NCBI GenBank assembly: GCA_022432975.1
Contig: CM039509.1
Span: 6,015,043-6,079,042 of the forward strand
Origin: Begonia masoniana
Lineage: Eukaryota > Streptophyta > Magnoliopsida > Cucurbitales > Begoniaceae
DNA: 64,000 nucleotides
Direction: 5' to 3'
Part shown: positions 11,058 to 20,501 of the stretch, piece after piece
How positions within the stretch are numbered: position 1 is the first letter of the stretch
Layout of the letters: each line of letters opens with the position of its first letter
Translations under genes and position numbers: made by a program
The notes under the pieces: generated by a model
The model's database searches: none
What the model was told of the DNA's origin: nothing
The model's input: only the letters and a program-made list of their open reading frames with translations

Positions 11058-12177
11058 GTAAGTTCTCGTGATCTTCTCTGGCCGATTGGCCTACACCGTA
11101 CGTCGAGGTCGTCTCGAGGAGTTTTGGTGACGCATATGTTAAATTTGTTTTGGTTGGGTAGTTAGGATTAGTTCTGTATAGGTTAGGTTTTTAATTACTT
11201 TATTGTCTCGATGGTACGAATCATGTATGTTTACTTTACGTCATATTGAGCTGTTCACGCATCACATGTTTTAAAAGAACATAGAAAATGAATTTCCGCA
11301 CGATGTTTTAAAGAAAATGGTAATGCGGCTTGGAGAGGGGCTATTGATCTATTGTGTAGGCACGAAGGGGTCTGTCACAATACCGCATTTAACACATACT
11401 CATACAGTTTACAGTTATAGGTCATGCGAGATGGGGCTCAGGCACGGCTGTACGCATTGTAAGCGTGTACGCCCCTCTTCTAGCTGGAAAGAGTAGTCCG
11501 ACCGCTGGATGTGCTCTCTCCGGTTAGGAGGCTGAGATCTCGGTGACACCCACAGAGTAAAGATAAAGAAAATGCTGCATGATTTCTGAATTCATATGCA
11601 CAGCATGCATTTACATTTACAAGAGCTTGCTAAGATTTTTATCTCATAGGTGTCTGTATGGTGTAGGTGACTTTGACATAGGTGAGGACGAGATCCCTCC
11701 ACCTGAGGAGTGATGCAGTTGACGGAGGATGGCTTGCGGTGGTGTGTTGCGCAGTCGATGCTTACCTGACCTGTGGGGAAGTATGTATAGGTTTTGGGGT
11801 TATTGGGATCGTCTGGGCTGATGGTTGTATAGACATTTTAGGTTGTTTGGGTCTGAACAGGTTTACGTATTGATGTTTTGAAATGTTTTGGAAATTGATT
11901 TTATAATCTTTTGTTTGATTTCAAAACAGGAGGATTTGTTTAGGTTTTAAACATATCCACGCGTTTTATTTTCATGAAAATAAGCTATGTTTTGAATGTG
12001 TTTCAAGTCGTGGTTTTGGGTGAAATTTCGAGTGAGTTTGTGTCGGAACGTATGGTTGTTATTAATGAAATTATTGATGAAATGGTGAGTGGAATGTTAG
12101 GAGTATAGAGAAGCAGGGGAAGAGGAATAGAGAAGAAGAAAACGAGAGAGAAAATGGAACGGAGAGGCAGTGGGGGT

Positions 12178-12350
12178 GGCGATTGGTCGCCTGTTCTGGC
12201 GATCGATCGCCCCTTGCTATGGCACGATCGCCAGTGGAGGCGACGCGATCGCCTCCCGATCGCCACGCTCTGGAAAAATTCCAGAGCGTGTGGCGATCGA
12301 TCGCCTCCTGTTGGCCAGGCGCGATCGCTGATGGCGATCGATCGCCCCTT
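12178..12350. repeat. Cluster of GGCGATCGATCGCC palindromes
   Basis: Several full or partial copies of the 14-bp palindrome GGCGATCGATCGCC lie in a GC-rich stretch of an otherwise AT-rich LTR. Similar palindromes occur in element 3's LTRs (about 49255-49365 and 56425-56540), so the two LTR families are related here. Confidence 0.8.
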
Positions 12351-12914
12351 CATTTTAGGGGTGACCGCCCCTTTTTGCCCCGCGATTGGTTTTTAATTAA
12401 ATTTTTAAGTTTTGTTTTCATTTAATTTTAATAGTTTTATTTAAATTGTTTTAAGTTTAAATTAAATGGTTTAACAACTTAGACTTCAACGATTTTAGTT
12501 TCAATCCCGATCCCTTTTTTAAAGTTTTATTTCCGCTCAAACGGGTAAAAATTTTTAGGTATAAAAAAAATAGTACGGGAAAATCGGGTACAGTATTAGG
12601 GTCGCTACATAACAGGAGTACATGACAGGATGTCAGTCCTCGTCCACACTTAACCATACATTTCATTACAGGTGTTATCTTGCTTAACTTCCAACTGTGT
12701 GCAAAAAACATTTTCATGATTTTCAGAGAAAACGTGTATGCATGAACATTCATAGACAGGCGACAGAATAATAATAAGCAGGATATAAAACAGAACACAC
12801 TTAACCTAAAACATAACCTATGGTTTAACTACCCAACAGAAATCCCAACAACATAAAACCTAGTACCTCCGTATTGTAGGGCCTTAAGGACCAAACCTAT
12901 ACGTATGAACTTAC

Positions 12915-12962
12915 ATGTTGCTGTAGAGTTGCAAGTCTTGAACGTCTCTGTTATACACGGAC
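12915..12962 (-). other. Putative leader micro-exon (48 nt), LTR of element 1
   Basis: On the minus strand bounded by TTTTAG|GTCC and ACAT|GTAAGT; the donor has lost the exonic AG. A CCTTAAGG palindrome and CCCTACA (about 12877-12889) follow. The second acceptor TGTTGTAG|GTATGG is at 9069/9068, beyond the nested insertions. Confidence 0.4.
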
Positions 12963-13564
12963 CTAAAACATGAACGTAAGGAAAATCAACAGAGCTACAA
13001 ATGCTAACTAATAACTTAGTAGAATAAACTTCAAACTCCATTCAGACCTTTAGGAAACAAACCAATGTGTTTTCATGTAAAAACAGTGAGTTCACTCCAA
13101 ACTATCGTAACCTTTAACTTCCACAAAACTCACATCTTAACTTGTCCAAACTCGTTAACTAGGTTAGATGATTACCCTTGCTGAAGTAAATAGAAGAAAT
13201 AGGTGAAACAAGGTTTTTGGAAGTTTGTCTCAATTGCCTGAAAGAGAGAACAGAGAGGAGGGTGAAAATGAAGGTTTACGTAGAAGAGTAGAGAAGAGGA
13301 CATAGGTAGGTTTCTCAGCAAGTTATGGACATTTGGCAACAATTCATTGGCTCCCACCCACCTACCTTAATTCCTTCCCTATTTTGCCATTCCATTGGTT
13401 TTTAACTATTTTACTATTTAGTTTCCTTAAATCGGCTTTACGAATCACCACATTCAATTGAAACTATCGGAAAACTCACAAAACATACATTGTATAAATA
13501 TTTCCATTAATTTCGTCTAATAATTCAAGGAATATTTACATGACAAAATTGTCGGGGTGTTACA

Positions 13565-13819
13565 TGTTTCCCCACTCAAATTACCAACATAATTACTATC
13601 GGTTTCCATTAACTTGTCAAAAGCTCTTTTAAAATTTTCAGCGCTTGCTAACATCAAATATGTAGAATTCCATCTTGTAGACACATAAAGAGAAACATTA
13701 CTTTTGTATACAATCTTAACATTATCAGCACAATTTTTAAAATTTTGTAACATTGCAGGTGAATATCGAACATACTTAATAGCTCTATGAAAACGACAGT
13801 GCGCACGAATTACTCCCAT
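13565..13819 (-). pseudogene. hAT transposase fragment
   Basis: About 85 residues of a hAT (Ac-like, BED/RICESLEEPER type) transposase. The diagnostic stretch is VSTRWNSTYLMLASAENFKR, preceded by IKYVRYSPAMLQNFKNCAD and followed by DKLMETDSNYV. The left end is cut by the insertion of element 1. To the right the frame begins at an ATG (13819) without the BED finger or the N-terminal part. It is a decayed remnant. Confidence 0.88.
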
Positions 13820-14501
13820 ATTTTTTTCAAGAAATTAAAAATTAGAATTTATAGAAATTAATTAATTCATTTTTTTTGTATACACCAATTCTATAAATTT
13901 ATAGAATTTATAGGCATGGTGAGAAATGCCTAATCGACGAATCATTGGACGAGTGTAAGTTTCTCTCATGCTACTCGAATAATTCACAATTGAGTTCAAT
14001 ATGGTAATACGAAGAATTTGTCGATGCAAACTTTCCCGACTCTTATTTAATAATCTTGCGAAATGTTAATCAATTTAGAGAAAAAAAAATCATACCAAAC
14101 ATATTAAGAAAAGGGGGTATGGTAGAAAAATGATATTTTACCGTTATTAGTTCCATAAAGAAGAAAGGTCCATGACTAGCTATTAGAAGTCGTCAACGAT
14201 AAATGGGGACATAGAAGAAGAGAAACCATGATAAAAAATAAGCTGCAAAATCTTTATCACATTAGTATAATATTGTCTGCCTTTTTAGCCAGAAGCTTGC
14301 ATGGTTTTGCTCTCAGATTTTATTCTAATACGTCATATATTAGGCTGTGAGAAAAATTATACTTCTATATCGTTCGCTTTCACCTCTTTTGAAAGATTTG
14401 GAGTTTCTGCTACTCCACTAGTTTAAGCTAGACTCTCACAATTTTCTTATATTGTCGTCATTACTTTCACAGAAGCTATCTATTTTGGCATAATGCAAAA
14501 C
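13820..14501. other. Non-coding, AT-rich
   Basis: No convincing gene. The stretch at about 14260-14500 is a diverged third copy of part of the adjacent repeat unit: compare AGAAGCTTGCATGGTTTTGC here with CGAAGCCTGCATGATTTG in the units. It may be the rest of the hAT element or an unclassified repeat. Confidence 0.5.
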
Positions 14502-16543
14502 AAAAGTAGGATTGTATTTGGAGAAGAAGAATGTACAAGAGAACTCTACTAATAAATTATTCATTTCTACCTATTTCTGAGGGTTTACCCTGAAATATGT
14601 TGAGTAGGTTGAGAGGATATCTCTACTTATAAATCATTTACTTTTCTTTCTCTCAAGTGATATGAGATTTTGAAAATCCTCTAATATGGGCTTTGCCTTC
14701 ATCACTACTTGATTTCAGGTCATCTTTGTCTTTATAATGTAGGCTCTCATAATTTTCCCTTGTTGGGAGTTCGGAGTACCTGTCGATCACACTTGTAATT
14801 GTGTTTTAGATCTGATACCGTTTGTAGAGTTTATATGTTGCTAGTACAATATTGTTCTTCTCTTATCGAAGCCTGCATGATTTGTTTTTAGATTTTACTC
14901 TAAAAAACATTGTACTATGTTGAGAGAAGAATTATGCATGCAAATCGTTTACCTCCACCTCTTCCGAGAAATATGATATTTTGCATCCCTATTTCACATG
15001 GACTAAACCCTAAAAATTTCTCTTTCTCTATGTGTCTTTGATTTCACGAGATGGACGGCCATAAAAGCAATCTAACATCCATAATTCTAATGCAAGACAA
15101 AAGTAGGATTGCAATTGGAGAAAATAATTGTAGAGATTATCGAAAAATATAAAAAAAAATGTAGAAGAGAACAATTAGATAAATATCGAAGAGATGAACT
15201 GCCGAGCAACTTAATTTCAAGAAGCAATAATTATTCAGAGTATTTTAAACTATGACCTCCAAGGCAAATTATTAAATAAAAATGTTAAATTAGATAGACT
15301 GCATAAATAATATAGATAATAAATAAGATTTACATTAAAACAATAAACATAAAGCTATTGTCTAACCAAAAAAGGGGTAGGATGGGACAAGACAAATTAA
15401 TATTAGACCTAAAAGAATAATAGCAATGTTGAGTGTAAGAAATGAAGTGGGTCTAAAATTAATATCAGAAAAACATAGCACTTATGTCACACTTTTATGT
15501 GATTGGTCCCTCCATTGGACAGTAGGATTTGTATTTGGAGAAGAAGAATGTTACAAGCGCATCCTACAATAAAATTATTCATTTCTACCTCTTTATGAGG
15601 GTTTAACCTGACATCTGTTGAGTAGGTTGTGAGAGGATATCTGCTGACTATAACACTCATTTACTTTTCTTTCTCTCAAGTGATATGAGATTTTGAAAAT
15701 CCTCTAATATGGGCTTTGCCTTCATCACTACTTGATTTCAGGTCATCTTTGTCTTTATAATGTAGGCTCTCATAATTTTCCCTTGTTGGGAGTTCGGAGT
15801 ACCTGTCGATCACACTTGTAATTGTGTTTTAGATCTGATACCGTTTGTAGAGTTTATATGTTGCTAGTACAATATTGTTCTTCTCTTATCGAAGCCTGCA
15901 TGATTTGTTTTTAGATTTTACTCTAAAAAACATTGTACTATGTTGAGAGAAGAATTATGCATGCAAATCGTTTACCTCCACCTCTTCCGAGAAATATGAT
16001 ATTTTGCATCCCTATTTCACATGGACTAAACCCTAAAAATTTCTCTTTCTCTATGTGTCTTTGATTTCACGAGATGGACGGCCATAAAAGCAATCTAACA
16101 TCCATAATTCTAATGCAAGACAAAAGTAGGATTGCAATTGGAGAAAATAATTGTAGAGATTATCGAAAAATATAAAAAAAAATGTAGAAGAGAACAATTA
16201 GATAAATATCGAAGAGATGAACTGCCGAGCAACTTAATTTCAAGAAGCAATAATTATTCAGAGTATTTTTAAACTATGACCTCCAAGGCAAATTATTAAA
16301 TAAAAAATGTTAAATTAGATATACTGCATAAATAATATAGATAATAAATAAGATTTACATTAAAAACAATAAACATAAAGCTATTGTCTAACCAAAAAAG
16401 GGGTAGGATGGGACAAGACAAATTAATATTAGACCTAAAAGAAATTAAATAGCAATGTTGAGTGTAAGAAATGAAGTGGGTCTAAAATTAATATCAGAAA
16501 ACATAGCACTTATGTCACACTTTTATGTGATTGGTCCCTCCAT
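14502..16543. repeat. Two-copy ~1-kb tandem duplication
   Basis: Copy 1 is about 14502-15519 and copy 2 about 15520-16543. They are nearly identical over the last ~850 bp. Differences concentrate in the first ~160 bp of the unit as one-base insertions and small substitutions, plus a few A-run length changes. No protein is encoded. It could be a real tandem duplication or an assembly artefact. Confidence 0.85.
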
Positions 16544-17749
16544 TGGGACCCCCTCAAGTTCTCCTATGAAATCAAGAAACTCGAATATAACTATAGTATA
16601 ATATGTTTTTAATTCTCATAATTGCAACGCGGAAATGATAAAAAAAAACAACATGAAATAAAAGAATAACATAAAGATTTATAGTGAAAATAAAATTCTT
16701 ACAAAATAATTCAATTTCATATGTAATGAATTCACTATGATGAAAATTGATTGTAATAGATCGTTTTATACAAAACCTTAATCGCAAGTTGTAGTGATGT
16801 GCTAGGATATTAGGTTTAATTGGCCCAATTCTTTTGCTACTATAATTTAAGTTCGTCATTTAAGTCGTATGACTAATTTAACGGATTTAGTTAAATAAAA
16901 TTTGAATCATTCGATTAACATAGATTAAATTGAATAGAAATCATTGCATGATCAGTCTTGACAGTGGACGACTTGATCATTGAAACTTAGGCTCAAGTTT
17001 GGTCTTGAAAGCTCGAGTCGATTCATACAACTGACAATTAGGATCGCAGCTCCAACATCTAGAGCTGAGGTCCCAACAGATCGAGTCATGTCTATAACAT
17101 CTCAAGATCCCAAAGTCCCAAGTCGCAGCTCGACCTCTTTAGTCACAACCCCATGCTACACAGGTTGCGATTCAAATTATACAATGTGCCAACCATCCAT
17201 TTATACTTTGGTGTTAATATGATCCAAAGTGATGTTGAACCAAATTAGAATTATTATTAAAATACCAAGAGTGTAGGCTAAAATGAAACTAAATCGGATT
17301 GAGCCTAGATCAGCCCATCAATCTTAGGCCAGATGACAAAGCATTATTAATCGACATTGGATTACATCAAATGTCAATCCAGCTTATCTATTAAATTTAT
17401 TCTTAAATTAATCCAACTTAACAATGACTAGAGTCATACGAACAATCATATGATTATACTCTCGACATCCAAATCTGAGATGCTCAGAAGAACTTACTGA
17501 AAAACACAAATATCATTAAAGAACATCAATAATGTTGCATTTATGACCACACGGTTTTCATTTCGACCTTTGTGTCACCATATTTAAAATCCATTTAATC
17601 TCCTAAAAATATTTATAAAATCGCAAGTTACTGCAACCAAATTTATTGTAACTTGCTGTCGCTCATAAATCATGTACTTGTTCAACCACCTGAGTAACCT
17701 TTCCTCCCTTGGATTGAGGGGTTATTATTATGTGACTATACAAATAATT
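16544..17749. other. Intergenic, nothing recognised
   Basis: AT-rich DNA. Short open frames on both strands have no recognisable domain. It might include distal promoter of the CLE gene. Confidence 0.5.
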
Positions 17750-18236
17750 TTTAAAATAAAGTGCAATTTCGTCACATAATTTAAAAGTTAAGGAAAATTT
17801 GTACTCTAACTAGTATTTTGAGCATAACAACTTTTATATTTTGGGCCGTTAGCAAAATGACTCTACCTTAATAAAATTCGTAACATATTTTTTACTTGTA
17901 ATGGTTGTATTAACCTATTTTGATTATTTTGACTCACTTTATTTTCACATGTACTCAATTTCATACTCGACTTCGAATACTAGAAGACAGTCTAACTGAG
18001 ATCTATGTTCGATATTGAATGTAAAATTGAGTGTATGTGAAATCAAGTGAATTAAGACAATTATAGTGGTTTAAAATAACCACCTCTACAAGTAAAAAAA
18101 TATGAGATTTTTCACAAATTTCATCACAACATGAGTTGTTTTGATAACAAGTAAAAGTAGAATTGCATTTTTACTCAAAAACATAGTTTAGGGTGATTAT
18201 AAATCTTAAGTTATAAATTGTAATTTACCCTCATTT
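17750..18236. mobile_element. Fold-back / MITE-like element
   Basis: The two halves are inverted copies of each other. The best part pairs about 17879-17964 with about 18020-18105 (TTTTTTACTTGTA and TACAAGTAAAAAAA; TTTCACATGTACTCAATTT and AAATTGAGTGTATGTGAAA). Weaker similarity reaches the outer ends. No coding capacity. Outer borders and target duplication are uncertain. It sits about 150 bp upstream of the CLE start. Confidence 0.6.
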
Positions 18237-18391
18237 TTAGATATCCAGAATATATCTTTTTATTTAAAGAAGTGCAGTATTTAATGAATGATATGCATAA
18301 AACGGAGACATTGAACCAAAAAAATAAACTACATAAACATACAGCAATCGTCTTCTACCTTCCTTAAAAAATCTCCTGCGAAAATTCAGAA

Positions 18392-18661
18392 ATGGGAATT
18401 CATAAACTTCTGCTTTTGTTCATCATTCTCTCCATTTTCCTCGGGTTGATCGAGCCCTGTAGTTGCAGAAACCTCAATTGGATTAGTCATGAGGAAGAAG
18501 AAGAAGCAGCAGGAGGAGGAAAAAGAAGCTCCTCTCTGCCATTTCCGTGGCGTCTCAGTTCTTTTTCTTCACAGTTTGCAGAATTCAAAGCTCAAATTTT
18601 TCGCATTCATTCTCTCTCTCATCCAAGTGTTCCAAGCGGTCCAAACCCACTTCACAACTGA
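18392..18661 (+). CDS. CLE (CLAVATA3/ESR-related) prepropeptide
   Basis: An 89-residue secreted precursor. Residues 1 to about 27 form a signal peptide (hydrophobic core LLLLFIILSIFLGLI, then CSC). A variable, charged middle follows (EEEEEAAGGG). Residues 78-89, PSVPSGPNPLHN, match the CLE dodecapeptide at the VPSGPNPLHN positions and lie exactly at the C-terminus, as in single-motif CLEs. CLE peptides are cut out, modified and sensed outside the cell by LRR receptor kinases in meristem, root or vascular signalling. Odd: position 1 of the mature peptide is Pro where most CLEs have Arg or His. No intron is needed. AT-rich TTTATTTAAAG at about 18258 could be the TATA region. It is the only complete host gene in the window. 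The specific CLE subgroup is not assigned. Confidence 0.85.
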   Translation: MGIHKLLLLFIILSIFLGLIEPCSCRNLNWISHEEEEEAAGGGKRSSSLPFPWRLSSFSSQFAEFKAQIFRIHSLSHPSVPSGPNPLHN

Positions 18662-18914
18662 GATAATCCTTCCACTCAGACATCTTTTTAGGAATTTTCA
18701 AATTTTCTCGTCTGTGTTTTCAAGATTTAGATTCATTTTCTGGCAAACCTAGGTTTATTATTGTCTTGTTCTTCTTCTTCTTGTAAATTTTCTTTATGAT
18801 TGTAAGATTTGTTTCCGCAGAAGATGTTAGCTCTAAGTTCCACAATTGCGTAGTTATCAGAGCAAAAGCTGTCAACTCCGTAAAAAGAGTAATGATATAT
18901 TTTATTTTATAACT
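18662..18914 (+). other. 3' region of the CLE gene
   Basis: About 250 bp between the CLE stop and the MULE terminal repeat; probably the 3' UTR. No further gene seen. Confidence 0.5.
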
Positions 18915-19137
18915 AGATTAAGTGCATACAAAAGGTTGAAGTATCATAAATGTTCGTAAAAAAACTAAAACTTTCAAAAGTGCAAAAACAAGATTGGCGG
19001 TTAACCGCTAAACCCGCGTTGGGTGCAGCGGTTAACTGCATAATGCGGGGGGTTATGCAGTTAACTTATTGACCCCCGCGTTATGCAGTTAGCTGCCTCA
19101 TTTAAGACGGTTAATCGCATTTAGAACAACGCGGGGG
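18915..19137 (+). repeat. MULE left terminal inverted repeat
   Basis: Begins AGATTAAGTGCATA. It matches the inverse of 63106-63325, with AACTTTCAAAAGTGCAAAAAC, GGCGGTTAACCGC, GGGTGCAGCGGTTAAC and ACAACGCGGG in the same order. It contains repeated GGTTAACC-type palindromes. Confidence 0.85.
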
Positions 19138-19673
19138 TGCAAACCCTGACACAGTTAACCGCCTTTGCGATTTTAAAACCCTCAGGTAGCTTCAGTCAGG
19201 TAAAATCTTTTGCGCAGCGCCTTTTCTCTCGTCGAAATCCACTCCCTCACCGCCGAAATCGTCGGTTTCAATCATTTGCAACCGTAATCTTCCAAACTCG
19301 AGGGGTTTGCTGGTTGAAATCCCAAATCCGACCGCCCAAATCGTCCAAAATCAGCAGGTAATCTGAGCCCCCAAATCATCGAAAAATTGACCCCCCTAAA
19401 TCGTCAAAACCGTCCCCAAAATCGTCAAAATCCCGCCAAAATCATCACAACTGACCCATTTTTGCAGAGATTTTGCAAAAATCCGAGGTTGCATTTGAGA
19501 AAATCCCACAAATCCGAGCCTAAAACAAAAAAAAAAAAAAACCAAAAACCCTTCCTGAAAATCGCCCAAACCGATATGAAAATGCCCCCCCCCCCCCCCC
19601 CCTCCCTCGAACTTTTGTTGGTCGAAAGGTTCCCCAGACAACAAACCGGGAGGAGGAGCCACAGCCGTCGCCG
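19138..19673 (+). other. MULE leader with a C-run
   Basis: Untranslated or promoter region of the plus-strand MULE gene. Pyrimidine-rich, with a run of about 18 C at 19585-19602 that may be length-variable or mis-sized. Overlapping short frames look like chance. Confidence 0.5.
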
Positions 19674-20501
19674 ATGGAATTTCAAAACCGGGCGTGTGAG
19701 GAGCAATTCGAGTGGGATACGTCAAACCGCTTGATTATTTATGGAAAGACTACCGACTTTAGCGGTTGGGAGTCATTGGAGATCAAGGAGATGTTTGACA
19801 ACATCTCCTTGCAGGGAGTGTACGACATGCATGGAGATAGATGTGATAAAGTGGTTCGCCTATTTTATGCGAACTTGGTTAGTACAGGGAGGACGGGGTG
19901 CGTGGACTCGTACCTATTCGGTATGGATATTGTCGTCTATGCAAGTGTTATCAACGAATTAATCGAATTTGACGAAGAAGACGCGAAGAAATATTATCAC
20001 TCTTCTCGAGAGTGTGATTTTGCCCGGACAACAGAGAAAATGGAATTCATAAAGCAAATCCATTGCAATTCAAACATTGCAGGCTTCGTGAAGCTAAGAT
20101 CAAAGTCCTTAAACGTCAAGGTTTGGGTTGTTCACAACTTGATCAGCCACACCTTATTGCCAAAGGATGGACACAGAGATCTTGTCAGCTGGATATGTAG
20201 AAGCTATACGGCAGTGTGACATTCGACTCAAGATTCATGATTGTAAGTCACATGCACGAGGTCAGGGGAACAAAAAACAAGAGTCTGCCGTTCGGTTCAT
20301 TGATTTGGAAGATCATAGAGCGATCTCAGCTTCATGTGCCTAGAGGAGAGCATATCAGATTACACAAATTTGGCGATGTATTTGACAGGATTCATCTTAC
20401 TCAGATGAGCTTGATCGAAGTCGACAGGTCTTGGATGCCAAAGGGAGATCATAGAGCCTCTACATCTCGAGATGTTCTGATGGAGGACGCCGCCACCACC
20501 G
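19674..20501 (+). pseudogene. MULE plus-strand gene: putative plant transposon protein, 5' part
   Basis: Starts at ATG 19674 (MEFQNRACEEQFEWDTSNRL). The protein resembles the plant 'putative plant transposon protein' domain (Pfam PF20167): KVVRLFYANLV, SVINELIEFDEED, LNVKVWVVHNLISHTLLPKD, SLPFGSLIWKIIERSQLHVPRGE. The second half is one frame off: the first frame stops at 20217-20219 while the homology continues in the other frame from about 20190-20216, so there is a frameshift. It is then split by element 2, and the frame resumes at 29664. Function is unknown; such proteins travel with plant transposons. A related domain lies in the Athila element (39104-39661). Confidence 0.75.

Larger units (their letters stand above)
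10093..12609 (+). mobile_element. Solo LTR in the LTR of element 1
   Basis: Starts TGTAATATCCGG, ends GGGTCGCTACA, flanked by perfect TAACA duplications (10088-10092, 12610-12614). The sequence left of it (ACAGGACATAACA) resumes right of it (AACAGGAGTACATG), as in the uninterrupted relative at 61540. No internal domain is present. Donor and acceptor-like sites (10638, 11015/11016, 11058, 11666/11667) follow the order found in the other LTRs. A block of GGCGATCGATCGCC palindromes lies at about 12178-12350. Orientation is inferred from that order. Confidence 0.93.
72..13564 (-). mobile_element. Element 1: Ty3/gypsy Tekay-like retrotransposon, 3' part off-window
   Basis: On the minus strand, from right to left, come a 5' LTR (6575-13564 including nested insertions), a primer binding site matching initiator tRNA-Met, gag, protease, reverse transcriptase, RNase H and integrase. 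The 3' LTR is beyond the left edge. Coding parts carry many nonsense codons and frame changes, so the copy is dead. It has been hit by at least four later insertions: the LTR ending at 71, the solo LTR 447-2715, the Cassandra TRIM 9084-9915 and the solo LTR 10093-12609. It was itself inserted into a hAT transposase, whose frame begins right after 13564. Clade assignment rests on protein resemblance and the tRNA-Met primer site. Confidence 0.9.
6575..13564 (-). mobile_element. 5' LTR of element 1, with nested insertions
   Basis: The LTR runs from TGTGACAGCCCCGAACC to GTCGGGGTGTTACA. It is the same family as the solo LTR at 58638-62412: the sequences outside the minisatellite match (for example the GAGGCACAATGTCCTCC block at about 9033 and 61330). 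It is split by the Cassandra TRIM (9084-9920 including one TSD copy) and by the solo LTR (10093-12614 including one TSD copy), leaving about 3.6 kb of true LTR. The target duplication cannot be checked because the other end is off-window. Confidence 0.88.

Noticed and set aside
12003..12425. Overlapping frames of 80-116 codons
   Set aside because: Caused by GATCGATCGCC palindromes in an LTR; similar frames appear in element 3's LTRs at 49177-49544 and 56366-56645.
16980..17222. 80-codon plus-strand frame
   Set aside because: No signal, domain or codon pattern; AT-rich intergenic DNA.
19387..19734. Overlapping Pro/Lys-rich and Gly-rich frames near a C-run
   Set aside because: Low-complexity leader of the MULE gene; frames depend on the length of a C-run and show no domain.
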